The notes beneath the pieces are model-generated. The model was not told where the DNA came from. It worked only from the letters and a program-made list of their open reading frames with translations, and did no database searches. The translations under genes and the position numbers were made by a program. Shown in pieces: positions 10,885-20,208 of a DNA stretch of 64,000 nt. How positions within the stretch are numbered: position 1 is the stretch's first letter; every line of letters begins with the position of its first letter. Source of the DNA: Bradyrhizobium sp. LLZ17 (GTDB taxonomy: Bacteria > Pseudomonadota > Alphaproteobacteria > Rhizobiales > Xanthobacteraceae); NCBI RefSeq assembly GCF_041200145.1, contig NZ_CP165734.1, positions 5,871,001 to 5,935,000 on the forward strand. The letters run 5' to 3'.

Positions 10885-11009
10885 GGTGTATCTCCCTCGC
10901 GCGAAACAAGCGTGACCGAGATGTAGGGTTCCATTGTGGCCCCAACAGTGGCGGCCGGATTAAATTTCGGTATGCGACAAGCTGCCCCGCAGGCCAGCTT
11001 TCGCCGGTT

Positions 11010-11855
11010 TCATCCCAGTGTCACATTGCTGGCCGCGAGCAGGTCCGCGAATGCGTCGCTCTTGAGATAGGCATGCTCACGTTCCCGGACGTCGGTCATC
11101 GGGTCGCGGCCGGTGAGGATGTCGTCGACGAAACCGGGATGGCACATCACGAGGCCACCCTCGGGGAGGCCTTCCAGGAACTGCCGCATCAGTGCGCCGA
11201 AATCGGCCGCGCGGGTGAAGTCATAGGCGCCGGCAAATCCCAGATTGAAGCTGAGGCCTGCCTCGCCGGCGCGGCGGCGGAATTGCGCGCTGAGGATATC
11301 GAGCACCAGCGCTTTCGGCGAGCTGAGCCGCTGCGCCAGCGGCAGGTCGCGCCCGCCCTGGCGCACCCAAGCGCCCGGCGCGGCTTCGCTGACGGCATCA
11401 ATGAAGCCGTCGCGCACCTGCGGAAACAGCTGCACATGCTGGTGGCCGTCGACGAAATCCGGCGCGCGGCCGAACGCTTCCGCGAAGGCCGCCGATTGCG
11501 CCTTCACCTCGTTGCGGAAGAACTCGCGGTCGAGACGCCGCATCACGCCCGCGCGCAGGAGCTTGGGGAAAGCCAGGAACATGTCGCCGTCGAGCGGGCG
11601 GAAATGCATGGTCAGCGGCCGGAATGGCGCCGACAGCGTCACATGCAATCCGATCGCGCAACGCGGGCTCGCCTTCGCCGCGGCCTGGAGCGCATCGATC
11701 TCGCGGCGCTCGATCGCGGCACCGACCATCATCACCGACGTCGCATTGAGGCGGCCGCGCTCGATCAGGTCGCGGATGGCGCGGTTGACGCCCGGGCTGA
11801 TGCCGTAGTCGTCGGCGCAGAGCCAGATCCGCCGCGGCGTCGCGGCCGGGCTCAT
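11010..11855 (-). CDS. ChbG/HpnK (YdjC) family deacetylase
   Basis: A 281-residue protein of the YdjC family (PF04794), carbohydrate or lipid N/O-deacetylases with a metal site built from Asp and His. Visible motifs are CADDYGIS near the N-terminus (metal Asp), GLHVTLS, and DGHQHVQ. The start codon overlaps the stop of the upstream glycosyltransferase by 4 bases (ATGA), so the two are translationally coupled and probably act on the same glycolipid. HpnK in hopanoid clusters belongs to this family, but no hopanoid genes are nearby, so the substrate is open. Confidence 0.85.
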   Translation of the reverse strand: MSPAATPRRIWLCADDYGISPGVNRAIRDLIERGRLNATSVMMVGAAIERREIDALQAAAKASPRCAIGLHVTLSAPFRPLTMHFRPLDGDMFLAFPKLLRAGVMRRLDREFFRNEVKAQSAAFAEAFGRAPDFVDGHQHVQLFPQVRDGFIDAVSEAAPGAWVRQGGRDLPLAQRLSSPKALVLDILSAQFRRRAGEAGLSFNLGFAGAYDFTRAADFGALMRQFLEGLPEGGLVMCHPGFVDDILTGRDPMTDVREREHAYLKSDAFADLLAASNVTLG

Positions 11856-12898
11856 TCGGCCGCCGTCCTGCTCGACGCGTCGTCGGCTTTGCCGGCCTCA
11901 AAATGCTTTTCGCTGTGTTCGGCCACGAAGTAGATCGGGCGCGCCTTCAATTCGGAGAGGATCTTTCCGATGTATTCGCCGACGATGCCGATCATGATCA
12001 GTTGCACGCCGCCGATCGTCATCAGGCCGATCACGAGCGAGGGATAGCCGGGCACCTGCTTGCCGGTGGTCAGGACCTCCCACAGGATCGACAGGCCGAA
12101 CAGGAAGGCGCCCCCGGCCAGGATGACGCCGAGCAGGCTGGCGAAGCGCAGCGGCGCCACCGAGAACGACGTCACGCCCTCGATCGACAGACCAAGCAGG
12201 CGCGCGGCGCTGAAGGTTGTCACACCATGGATGCGGGGCGCCGGCTCGTAATCGACCCGGATCTGGCGGAAGCCGATCCAGCTTGCGAGACCCTTGAAGA
12301 AGCGGTTGCGCTCCGGCAGCTGCCGGAGTGCCGCCACCGCGCGCGGCGACAGCAGGCGGAAGTCGCCGGCGTCTTCGGGGATCTTCTGCCGGGCGCCCCA
12401 ATTGATCAGCGCGTAGAAGCCGTGCACGGCGAGCCGGCGCAGGAACGGCTCATTGTCGCGATGCGCCTTGGCGGTGTAGACGACATCATAGCCGTCCTCG
12501 ATCCAGTGCCGCACCAGCTGCTCGACCATGGCGGGCGGATGCTGGCCGTCGCCGTCCATGAACATGACGGCGCCGAGGCGGGCGTGGTCGAGCCCGGCCA
12601 TCAGCGCGGCCTCCTTGCCGAAATTGCGTGACAGCGAGACCACCTGGACGTCGACCGTATCGGCCGGCAGGCTGCGTGCGATCGACAGCGACGCGTCCAC
12701 GCTGCCGTCGTCGACATAAACGACCTCACAGGCGAGGCGATAGCGCTGCCGCAAGGTTTTGGCGAGATCGCAGATGCGCTGGTGCAGGGACACCAGGCCC
12801 GCCGCCTCGTTGTAGACGGGGACGACGATCGACAATCCCTTCGCGGCGGCACTGGCCGCGCTGGTCGTCAGGCCGGAAACGTCAGAGCCCAGCGTCAT
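11852..12898 (-). CDS. GT2 glycosyltransferase, GtrB/ArnC-like polyprenyl-phosphate sugar transferase
   Basis: A 348-residue inner-membrane enzyme. The N-terminal GT-A domain shows SIVVPVYNE (about residue 22), DDGSVDAS, and the DxD-type MDGDGQHP. The C-terminus has two transmembrane segments (about 245-270 and 285-310). This is the layout of dolichol-phosphate-mannose-synthase-like proteins that load a sugar on undecaprenyl phosphate. It overlaps the YdjC-type deacetylase by 4 bases, suggesting transfer followed by deacetylation in envelope glycolipid modification, as in ArnC with ArnD. The final acceptor is unknown. Confidence 0.88.
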   Translation of the reverse strand: MTLGSDVSGLTTSAASAAAKGLSIVVPVYNEAAGLVSLHQRICDLAKTLRQRYRLACEVVYVDDGSVDASLSIARSLPADTVDVQVVSLSRNFGKEAALMAGLDHARLGAVMFMDGDGQHPPAMVEQLVRHWIEDGYDVVYTAKAHRDNEPFLRRLAVHGFYALINWGARQKIPEDAGDFRLLSPRAVAALRQLPERNRFFKGLASWIGFRQIRVDYEPAPRIHGVTTFSAARLLGLSIEGVTSFSVAPLRFASLLGVILAGGAFLFGLSILWEVLTTGKQVPGYPSLVIGLMTIGGVQLIMIGIVGEYIGKILSELKARPIYFVAEHSEKHFEAGKADDASSRTAAE

Positions 12899-12997
12899 CG
12901 ATCAAGGTTCCAGAGGCGTTCGAGTCGTCTTGCAAGTCGTCTCAACAGCATATGGTAGCTGCCGTTTCCTGTCGCCATGCTGAACGGACCTGGAGGT

Positions 12998-13975
12998 TCA
13001 CTGCCGCAGGAAGGCGTCGAGCCTGGCGAAGAGCGGGTTCTCACGGTCGAACACATAGTCGAGCGAGACCACCGAGACGGTCTCGGCGCCATGCTCGCGC
13101 AGGAAGCTTGCCAGCGCGTAGAGCTGTCCCGGTGGGCAGTGCAGCGTCAGCATGCCCGACGAGGTCGGTCCGCCAAACGGGGTCTCGACGCCGAAGCGGC
13201 TGTGGGCCTCGGTGAGCAGGGCATCGTCGCACTGCCGGAAGCGGGTGCGGACCTCGCGGTATTTGTTGGCCCGCGCCCGTGCCGCGATGTGATCGAGAAT
13301 GACGCGCGCCGTCTCGCGGGCCTGAGGCGACCAGTCGGCATGTTTCGAGGCGACCAGATTGGCCTGGCTGCGCAGGATCATGCCGTCGTCGAGCACCCGC
13401 AGGCCATTGGCGGCGAGCGTCGCGCCGGTGGTGGTGATGTCGACGATCAGCTCGGCGGCCCCGGCCGCCGGCGCGCCTTCGGTCGCGCCGGTGCTTTCGA
13501 CAATGCGATAGTCGACGATGCCGTGGTTCGAGAAGAACGCGCGGGTGAGGTTGATGAACTTGGTCGCGACCCGCATCCGCATGTGATGCTGCTCGCGGAA
13601 GCCGGTGGTGACATCGTCGAGGTCGGCCATGGAGCGGACGTCGATCCAGGCCTGCGGCACGGCGACGACCACGTCGGCATAGCCGAAGCCCAATCCCTCG
13701 ATCAGGGACACGCGCTCGTCGGCATCCGCGATGGTCTCGCGTACCAAATCTTCGCCGGTAACGCCGAGATGTGCCACCCCGCGCGACAGTTGCGAGGCAA
13801 TTTCGCTCGCCGAGAGGTAGGCGACCTCGACATTATCGAGCCCCACGATCGTGCCGCGATAGTCGCGGGCGCCGCCGGCCTTCGACAACTTAAGCCCCGC
13901 GCGGGCGAAGAAGGCTTCGGTGTTCTCCTGAAGGCGGCCCTTGGAGGGAACGGCCAGAACGAACGGCGCGCTCAT
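12998..13975 (-). CDS. hisG: ATP phosphoribosyltransferase catalytic subunit HisG
   Basis: First step of histidine biosynthesis: ATP + PRPP to phosphoribosyl-ATP. The 325-residue protein starts [15 protein letters not shown]; the ATG at 13975 follows GGGAG at good spacing, whereas the TTG six bases upstream would be too close to it. It includes the PRPP-binding region with DITTTGATL. It lies two bases after hisZ. At 325 residues it is longer than the roughly 210-residue short form that normally depends on HisZ (see findings). Confidence 0.96.
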   Translation of the reverse strand: MSAPFVLAVPSKGRLQENTEAFFARAGLKLSKAGGARDYRGTIVGLDNVEVAYLSASEIASQLSRGVAHLGVTGEDLVRETIADADERVSLIEGLGFGYADVVVAVPQAWIDVRSMADLDDVTTGFREQHHMRMRVATKFINLTRAFFSNHGIVDYRIVESTGATEGAPAAGAAELIVDITTTGATLAANGLRVLDDGMILRSQANLVASKHADWSPQARETARVILDHIAARARANKYREVRTRFRQCDDALLTEAHSRFGVETPFGGPTSSGMLTLHCPPGQLYALASFLREHGAETVSVVSLDYVFDRENPLFARLDAFLRQ

Positions 13976-13977
13976 GC

Positions 13978-15129
13978 TCAAGCTCCCACCTTGCGGCCGA
14001 TTCCGGTCAGCGCGTCCACCCAGACCGAGAAACCGACGGCCGGAATCGGATCCGGCGAACCGAGCTGGGTCATCAGTCCGTCATAGCGGCCGCCGGCGAC
14101 CAGCGGCTCGGTGCCGTTGCCCCTGTGATGCAGTTCGAATTCGAAGCCGGTGTAGTAGTCGAGCCCGCGCCCGAACGCCGTCGAGAACCGCGTGCCCTTC
14201 ACGTCGATGCCGCGCGCGGCCATGAAGCCGACCCGGCTTTCGAACTGGTCGATTGCAGCGGCAAGGTCGAGCTTTGCATCGGTGGTGAGCGCGCGTAGCT
14301 CGGCGATCGCCTCGTCCGGATTGCCCGATATCGAGAGGAAGCGCTTGAGCACGGCGATGGCCTGGCGCGGCAGCGCGCCGCCTTTGAGCGTCGATTGCTC
14401 GAGGAAGCGGTCGGCGATCTCGGCCGTGGTGCGGCCGCCGACATTGATGGTGCCGGCGATCGACATCAAATCGGAGACGAACGCGAGCGCCGCCTTGCGG
14501 TCGGAGCCGGCGAGCGCGGCCAGCACGCCCTCATATTCACTGCGGGTGGTGGCGGTCGTGCGCGCCAGCCGCTCCAGATCCTGCTCCAGGCTGATCTTGC
14601 GGTTGAAGTCCTTGACCAGGCGGCGGCGCCACACCGGATAGAGGTCGAGCGCATCGAGCAGCGCGTTGAACAGCGCGACGTCGCCGGTGCGGATCTCGAC
14701 GTCGCGGACGCCGAACGCGGCGGTTGCTTCCAGCGCCAGCGCCAGCATCTCGGCATCCGCCGCGGCGCGGTCCTGGCGGCCGAACGATTCGATGCCGGCC
14801 TGCAGGAATTCACTGGCCTGCCCGCTGCGGTAGCGGAACACCGGACCGAGATAGCTGAACCCGGCCGGCTGGCCGGCCCGGCTAGAGGCCAGATAATCGC
14901 GGGCCACCGGAATCGTCAGGTCCGGGCGCAGGCAGAGCTCCTCGCCGGACAGGTCCGTCGTCAAATACAGGCTTTTGCGGATGTCCTCGCCGGAGAGATC
15001 GAGGAACGGCTCGGCCGGTTGCAGGATCGCGGGCTCGGCCCTGACATAGCCGGCCTGCGCGAACGACAACAGCAGCGTATCCGCCCAGGCGGCGGAGCCG
15101 GCAGCATTTGAGGTGGCAGTCGCGGTCAT
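13978..15129 (-). CDS. hisZ: ATP phosphoribosyltransferase regulatory subunit HisZ
   Basis: A 383-residue HisRS-like protein without tRNA synthetase activity that forms a complex with HisG and confers feedback control. Class II synthetase-like motifs include [20 protein letters not shown] and [13 protein letters not shown]. The start is set at [11 protein letters not shown] (15129); in-frame starts at 15141 and further upstream are possible. It forms a two-gene hisZ-hisG operon, an arrangement seen in bradyrhizobia. Confidence 0.94.
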   Translation of the reverse strand: MTATATSNAAGSAAWADTLLLSFAQAGYVRAEPAILQPAEPFLDLSGEDIRKSLYLTTDLSGEELCLRPDLTIPVARDYLASSRAGQPAGFSYLGPVFRYRSGQASEFLQAGIESFGRQDRAAADAEMLALALEATAAFGVRDVEIRTGDVALFNALLDALDLYPVWRRRLVKDFNRKISLEQDLERLARTTATTRSEYEGVLAALAGSDRKAALAFVSDLMSIAGTINVGGRTTAEIADRFLEQSTLKGGALPRQAIAVLKRFLSISGNPDEAIAELRALTTDAKLDLAAAIDQFESRVGFMAARGIDVKGTRFSTAFGRGLDYYTGFEFELHHRGNGTEPLVAGGRYDGLMTQLGSPDPIPAVGFSVWVDALTGIGRKVGA

Positions 15130-15372
15130 CTCGGGGTCCATTGTCCCGGTGGAACCGGGCAGGGCAAGGGAAGGGACGGGAGTTGGCGCAGCCCTTAGCA
15201 TGGCCCGAAAGCGGTTTCGACCTCCAAAGGATCAATCGCTTAACAGTCGGTCGCCGTGCCCTGGGCTCGATACGAACGAATCGATTGCGGCGTGGCCGCG
15301 CCGATCGGCTCTGGAGATCGGCAATGGCCCAACCCCGCGGCTGTCCGGGGGCATATGCAACAGAGGCTGACC

Positions 15373-15966
15373 TCAGCTCAGATCATGTAGATCCTTGCCA
15401 AGCGGCGCCGTGAGGCGAAATGCCGAGAAAACGACCCTCAGTCCGGCCCGCTCGGGTGTGCAGGCCATCGGCCCCACAAGGAACGAGTTCGCCTTGGGGA
15501 ATGGTGCCAATCGCATAAGCGGCCAGAGCTTGCCATCGGCCGAAACCTGCAAGCGAAGGACGCCATTCGTCACGGTTGCGCGCATCCGGAAGTCGCCGGC
15601 GTCGTGCTCATAGGGGGCTGTCGCCCAGTCCGATCGTCCGTCGGTCAGAACGCTGCCAAGCATGGCGCGGCCGTCGGAGAATTCGAGTCCGGCCTTGACC
15701 CAACGTTCCGCGTCGATACGGATCATAATGCCCGCTTGGTCGTACAGCGCCCGAAAATCGCCTTGGACGCGCAGCTCGGCGGTGAATGCCGCGGCGGTGC
15801 GGAAGCCCAGGAAATGCCCGCTGTCCCGGGTGAAACCGTAATGGGTTTCGCGCCAGAAATCGGTGGCTCGATCAGTGACCATCTCAAGACCATCCTCGCG
15901 CGCGGTCCATTGTTCCGGTTCGTTCAGCCACACACCGTCGCTTCGACCGAAGATCGGATCGCTCAT
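15373..15966 (-). CDS. DUF1349 domain-containing protein (YesU-like, lectin fold)
   Basis: A 197-residue protein. The ATG at 15966 follows GAGGTATGAC; upstream open frame is ignored. The sequence matches the DUF1349 family (PF07081; concanavalin-like beta-sandwich), including the segment DQAGIMIRIDAERWVKAG. There is no signal peptide, so it is probably cytoplasmic. It lies downstream of and codirectional with the sugar ABC importer, separated by a strong hairpin, and may handle the same sugar. The biochemical role of the family is unclear. Confidence 0.85.
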   Translation of the reverse strand: MSDPIFGRSDGVWLNEPEQWTAREDGLEMVTDRATDFWRETHYGFTRDSGHFLGFRTAAAFTAELRVQGDFRALYDQAGIMIRIDAERWVKAGLEFSDGRAMLGSVLTDGRSDWATAPYEHDAGDFRMRATVTNGVLRLQVSADGKLWPLMRLAPFPKANSFLVGPMACTPERAGLRVVFSAFRLTAPLGKDLHDLS

Positions 15967-16035
15967 GTCATACCTCGATGAGTCTTGGCAGCCGGTCCAA
16001 TGCCATCCCGCAACCAGCAGGACAATCCAAACCAA

Positions 16036-16074
16036 GACAGAGTCTGGTTCGACCAGGCCGAACCAGACTCTGTC
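16036..16074 (-). terminator. 16-base perfect hairpin after the sugar ABC operon
   Basis: Arms GACAGAGTCTGGTTCG and CGAACCAGACTCTGTC (16036-16051, 16059-16074) with a 7-base loop. It lies 30 bases beyond the substrate-binding protein stop. There is no T-run on the minus strand, so it may end transcription inefficiently or protect the 3' end of the operon mRNA. Confidence 0.65.
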
Positions 16075-16104
16075 AGCTGTTGCGTCGGCCTGAAGATAAG
16101 GAGC

Positions 16105-17079
16105 TCAGAGCAGCCCGTTCTTCTTCAGGATCTCCGATGCGTTGTCCCGCGTAATCAGCATCGTGGGCAAGGTGATGACCGGCTCGAGCTTTTCGCCCTT
16201 CAAGAGTTTGACAGCTTGCCGCAGCCCTTCGGCTCCGGGCGTTGCATAGAGGAATGTCGCCGTGAGCTGCCCCTTGCTGACCCAGGTCACGCCTTCATCC
16301 GGCAGGCCGTCGATGCCAAGAATGAACTTGATATCCTTGTCGCGGCCGGCGTCCTTGGCCGCGAGATAGGCGCCATAGGCCATCGGATCGTTATGGCCAT
16401 AGACCAGGTCGATCTTCTCGTTGTTGCGCAGCGCAGTCGTCATGATGTTGTAGGCTTTGTCCTGCTTCCAGTCGCCCGACTGATTGTTGAGCAGGTTCTT
16501 GATGCCCGGTTCCTTGTCGGTGAAAGCATGGAAGCCGTCGTGCCGGTCGTGTGCGGGCTGCGTGCCCATTCCGCCCCAGATTTCGACGACGTTGCCGGTC
16601 GCCTTGCCGGGACCGCCGAGCAGCTTCACGGCATATTCGCCGGCGGCCTTGCCGATCGCGACATTGTCGCCGCCGATGAACTGTGTGATCCGCTTGGTGT
16701 CGACGTTGCGATCCAGCACGATGACCGGAATCTTGGCGTCGATCGCCTTCTCGACGACCCCGGTCAGCCCCGCCGATTCCTTGGGTGAGATCAAGAGGAC
16801 GTTGACCTGCTGGACAATGAGGTTTTCGCAATCGGCGACCTGCTTCTCGGTCTTGTCCTGGCCGTCGGTGATGACGAGCTCGACGTCGGGCTGCTTCTTG
16901 GCCTCGGCCTGGATATCCTTGTTGAATTGCACGCGCCACGGCTCGAGCGTGGTGCATTGGCTGAAGCCGACTTTCCACTTCGCGGCGGCCTTGGCGGGAC
17001 TCCAGCCGGCCGGCACGTAGATCGTCATCGCGGCGCCGGCCATGGTGGTCGACAGTTTTAGGAATTCACGACGCTTCAT
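16105..17079 (-). CDS. sugar ABC transporter substrate-binding protein
   Basis: A 324-residue periplasmic binding protein of the pentose/hexose class (PF13407). The N-terminus MKRREFLKLS is a twin-arginine-type export signal. The fold is recognisable from the GFSQ...EPWR opening and GIDGLPDEG near the C-terminus. The ATG at 17079 follows GGGAGGATC. It overlaps the permease gene by 14 bases. The substrate is probably a monosaccharide (YtfQ-like opening), but the sugar is not identifiable. Confidence 0.92.
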   Translation of the reverse strand: MKRREFLKLSTTMAGAAMTIYVPAGWSPAKAAAKWKVGFSQCTTLEPWRVQFNKDIQAEAKKQPDVELVITDGQDKTEKQVADCENLIVQQVNVLLISPKESAGLTGVVEKAIDAKIPVIVLDRNVDTKRITQFIGGDNVAIGKAAGEYAVKLLGGPGKATGNVVEIWGGMGTQPAHDRHDGFHAFTDKEPGIKNLLNNQSGDWKQDKAYNIMTTALRNNEKIDLVYGHNDPMAYGAYLAAKDAGRDKDIKFILGIDGLPDEGVTWVSKGQLTATFLYATPGAEGLRQAVKLLKGEKLEPVITLPTMLITRDNASEILKKNGLL

Positions 17080-18403
17080 CGAGATCCTCCCTTGCAAATT
17101 GCGCCTTGGCGGCGCTTGGCAGCCGACAGGATTCGGCTGTTTTCGGATCGGCACTGGCTTCCGGCGATCGGCTGAACCGCCATCGCGCGATGAGCTGGCC
17201 GAGATTCTGCTCCTGCACCAGCACGGTGCAGACGATGATCAACCCCTTCATCAGCAGCTGGACGTTGGAGTCGATATTCTGAAGCTGGAGGATGTCCGAC
17301 AGTAAACCGAAGATCAGGACGCCGACGAAGGTGCCGGCGAGACCACCTCGTCCGCCCATCAGGCTGGTGCCGCCGATCACGACGGCGGCGATGGCGTCGA
17401 GTTCGAGTCCGGCGCCGGCGTCCGGCTTGCCTTGCCGGTACTGCGCGACGAACAGGACCCCCGCAATTCCCGCCAACAGGCCCGACAGCAGATAGGCCGT
17501 GAGCTGGACCTGGGCCACCTTGATGCCCGAAAGCTTGGCGGCCTCGATGTTGCCGCCGATCGCATAGGCGTAGCGTCCAAAGGTCGTGAAGCGCAGGAGC
17601 GCGCCGAACAGGATGATCGCCGCGAGGAAGAAAACACTCGGCATAGGCAGCACGCCCCACAGCATCGAGCGCAGCAGCTCGAACGCTTCGGTGGCGTTGG
17701 TGCCGGTATAGACCGGCACGACGGCATTGTCCTGACCGGCCGTGAGACGGGCGATGCCGAGTGCGCTGACCATCATGGCCAGCGTGGCGATGAAAGGTTG
17801 CAAACGTCCCGCGACGGTCAAGAGCCCGTTGATCGCCCCAAGCAGCAGCGCCAGGCACGGCGCGACGAGGAGAACGCCGAGTACGCCGAACTTGGCCGTC
17901 GCCTGGCTCGCCGTCCACCACGCAATTGCGGCGGCGCCGAGAAGGCCAAGCAGCGCGGGAATCCACAGGCCGCGCCAGCGCGACACGGTGAGCTCGCGGC
18001 GCCGCCCCGCGCCGACGTCACGGCCTCGCGCCAGCCCCCGGAGAATGAAGCGCACAACGAGCGCAATGGCTGCGCCACTCACGAGCGTCGCCGCCGGAAC
18101 GCCCATTACCGCGGCCGCGGTCCAGCCGGGCTTGGTGAGCAGCATCGCGCAGATCACCGTCGAAAAGCCCATGACCGAGCCGACGGACAAATCGATGCCG
18201 CCGAGCAGAATGACCATCGTCATGCCGGTGGCCACCAGGCCCGTGATCGAGACCTGCCGCAGCACGTCGGTCAGGTTGCCGTAGGACAGGAAGATGTTGT
18301 TACCGGATGACGTATGCGGCGAGGTGAGCGCACCGACCAGGCAGATGAGCAGCAACCCCCAGTAAAGCTTGGTCCGAGACAAGAGCCGAAGAAACGCCTT
18401 CAT
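17066..18403 (-). CDS. sugar ABC transporter permease (RbsC type)
   Basis: A 445-residue BPD_transp_2 family permease, longer than a typical 320-340-residue RbsC. The extra length is a basic cytoplasmic insertion with an additional hydrophobic stretch (about residues 125-175) and a roughly 45-residue C-terminal tail. Family motifs include ILLGGIDLSVGS and GGTSLMGGRGG. The ATG at 18403 overlaps the ATPase stop codon (ATGA) and follows AGGAAG. It is the middle gene of the ATPase-permease-binding protein operon. Confidence 0.9.
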   Translation of the reverse strand: MKAFLRLLSRTKLYWGLLLICLVGALTSPHTSSGNNIFLSYGNLTDVLRQVSITGLVATGMTMVILLGGIDLSVGSVMGFSTVICAMLLTKPGWTAAAVMGVPAATLVSGAAIALVVRFILRGLARGRDVGAGRRRELTVSRWRGLWIPALLGLLGAAAIAWWTASQATAKFGVLGVLLVAPCLALLLGAINGLLTVAGRLQPFIATLAMMVSALGIARLTAGQDNAVVPVYTGTNATEAFELLRSMLWGVLPMPSVFFLAAIILFGALLRFTTFGRYAYAIGGNIEAAKLSGIKVAQVQLTAYLLSGLLAGIAGVLFVAQYRQGKPDAGAGLELDAIAAVVIGGTSLMGGRGGLAGTFVGVLIFGLLSDILQLQNIDSNVQLLMKGLIIVCTVLVQEQNLGQLIARWRFSRSPEASADPKTAESCRLPSAAKAQFAREDLDEAS

Positions 18404-19974
18404 GACAATGCTTCCTGCGACCACGCTGCCATGCCTGGCGCTGCAAGACGCATCACCGTCTCTTGCGTCGCGCAGTCGCGCGGCAGGATTCCGGTCTGCC
18501 GTCCCTCACACATCACCAGGATGCGGTCGGACAACAGAAGTAGCTCCGGCATCTCGGAGGTGACCACGACGATGCCGAGGCCCTGCGCGGCGAGATCGAA
18601 GATCAGCCGGTAGATGTCCTGCTTCGCGCCGATATCGATGCCGCGGGTCGGCTCGTCGAGCAGAAGAATCCGCGGTTCGGTGGCGAGCCATTTGCCGATC
18701 ACGACCTTCTGCTGATTGCCGCCGGAGAGCGCTGCTGCCGTCTGATCGATGCCGGTGCAGCGGACCGAGAGCTGGCCGACCATGTCGGCCGCCAGGGCGC
18801 GCTCACGCGCGACGGCGCGCAGGCCGAAGCGCGACAGCGCGCCGATCGAGGGCAGGGCGATATTGTCGCATATCGAGGCCGCAAGGTGCAGGCCGCGCTC
18901 TTTGCGATCCTCGCTCACAAGCGCGACACCGAGGCGGTAGGCCTCCGTTGGCGAGCTGATATCGGCGGTTGTGCCGTCGATCGCGATGGTGCCACCCCGC
19001 CAACCGTTTGCGACACCAAAGATAGATTCGAGGATCTCCGTCCTGCCGGAACCGAGCAGGCCGCCGATGCCGAGGATCTCGCCGCGCCTGAGCTGAAAGC
19101 TGACGCCGTGCAACGTTCGGCGCCAGCCGTGCGGACCGAGCGTGTCCAGCGTCAGGTCATCCACAGAAAGGACGTTCGCACCGCCTTGCGCGGCCGCACC
19201 GCGATCGCTTGTGACCATGTCGCGGCCGACCATCGCCGAGATGATCGCGCCGCGCGACAAGTCACCGATCGGAGCCGTGACAACGTGCCTGCCGTCGCGC
19301 AGCACCGTCACCCGGCCGGCGAGATCGAGCACCTCCTCGATCCGATGCGAGGTGTAGATGATCGCGACGCCCTCGCTTGCGAGTTGTCGGACGATCTTGA
19401 ACAGGGTCTCGCATTCCGACGACGACAATGCGGAGGTCGGCTCGTCCATGATGAGGATGCGGGCGTCGAGCGATAGCGCCTTGGCGATTTCAACCAATTG
19501 CTGCTCGCCGACACGCAAGTCGGCGATCCGACTTTCGGGAGCGATCCAGACGCCGAGACGGTGCAGCAGACGCTCCGCCGCCTTGACCATGCGGCGGCGG
19601 TCGATCAGCATGCCGCCGATCAGCGGCTCGCGGCCGAGAAAGATGTTATCGGCAATGCTCAGCTCGGGAACGAGATTGAGCTCCTGGTGGATGATCGCGA
19701 CGCCGGCCTCTTCAGCATCGCGCACGCCGGCAAATGCGGCGGCCCGGCCACCGACCTGAATCGTCCCCTGATAGCTCGTGTGCACGCCCGCAAGGATTTT
19801 CATCAAGGTGCTCTTGCCGGCGCCGTTCTCGCCCATCAGCGCGTGCACCTCACCGCAGCGCAGATCGAAGTCGACGTTATTGAGCGCCTTTACGCCGGCA
19901 AAGGACTTCGAGACGCGTTCCGCAGAAAGCACGACCTGCCCGGTCGGCGCGCGGGCCCGGCTCATCTCGACCAT
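18400..19974 (-). CDS. sugar ABC transporter ATP-binding protein (RbsA type)
   Basis: A 524-residue protein with two ABC domains. The first has Walker A GENGAGKST, signature VGEQQ and Walker B ILIMDEPTSAL. The second has a degenerate Walker A (GLLGSGRT), signature LSGGNQQK and Walker B ILLLDEPTRG. This is the standard RbsA/MglA arrangement. Neither candidate ATG (19974 or 19965) has a strong ribosome binding site. It is first gene of the operon, with a GntR regulator divergent upstream. Confidence 0.93.
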   Translation of the reverse strand: MVEMSRARAPTGQVVLSAERVSKSFAGVKALNNVDFDLRCGEVHALMGENGAGKSTLMKILAGVHTSYQGTIQVGGRAAAFAGVRDAEEAGVAIIHQELNLVPELSIADNIFLGREPLIGGMLIDRRRMVKAAERLLHRLGVWIAPESRIADLRVGEQQLVEIAKALSLDARILIMDEPTSALSSSECETLFKIVRQLASEGVAIIYTSHRIEEVLDLAGRVTVLRDGRHVVTAPIGDLSRGAIISAMVGRDMVTSDRGAAAQGGANVLSVDDLTLDTLGPHGWRRTLHGVSFQLRRGEILGIGGLLGSGRTEILESIFGVANGWRGGTIAIDGTTADISSPTEAYRLGVALVSEDRKERGLHLAASICDNIALPSIGALSRFGLRAVARERALAADMVGQLSVRCTGIDQTAAALSGGNQQKVVIGKWLATEPRILLLDEPTRGIDIGAKQDIYRLIFDLAAQGLGIVVVTSEMPELLLLSDRILVMCEGRQTGILPRDCATQETVMRLAAPGMAAWSQEALS

Positions 19975-20108
19975 ACGGGGGAGCGGTCCGCGGCCCGATC
20001 ATCCTCTCCTCCGAGGGCGCCGAAGCGTGTCTCCATCGGGCTAATCTCCTCCCGGCGCGCCAAAGTCTTTGGAGATGTCGCGTGCCAAGTGTTCGTTTGT
20101 TGCTTTTC

Positions 20109-20129
20109 TGATATGCTAGTTATATCAGT
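20109..20129. promoter_or_regulatory. candidate GntR operator
   Basis: CTGATAT - 7 bases - ATATCAG, perfect 7-base arms, in the divergent spacer between the sugar ABC operon and the gntR gene, 80 bases from the gntR start. The size and A/T-rich symmetry fit FadR/FCD-subfamily GntR sites. Confidence 0.55.
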
Positions 20130-20208
20130 TGCTGCTCGTCAAGCCTCTTGGTGTCCACAATTGCTCCCGCGCCACTGGACATGTGAACGTCAGCCATAGG
20201 ACCACAGC

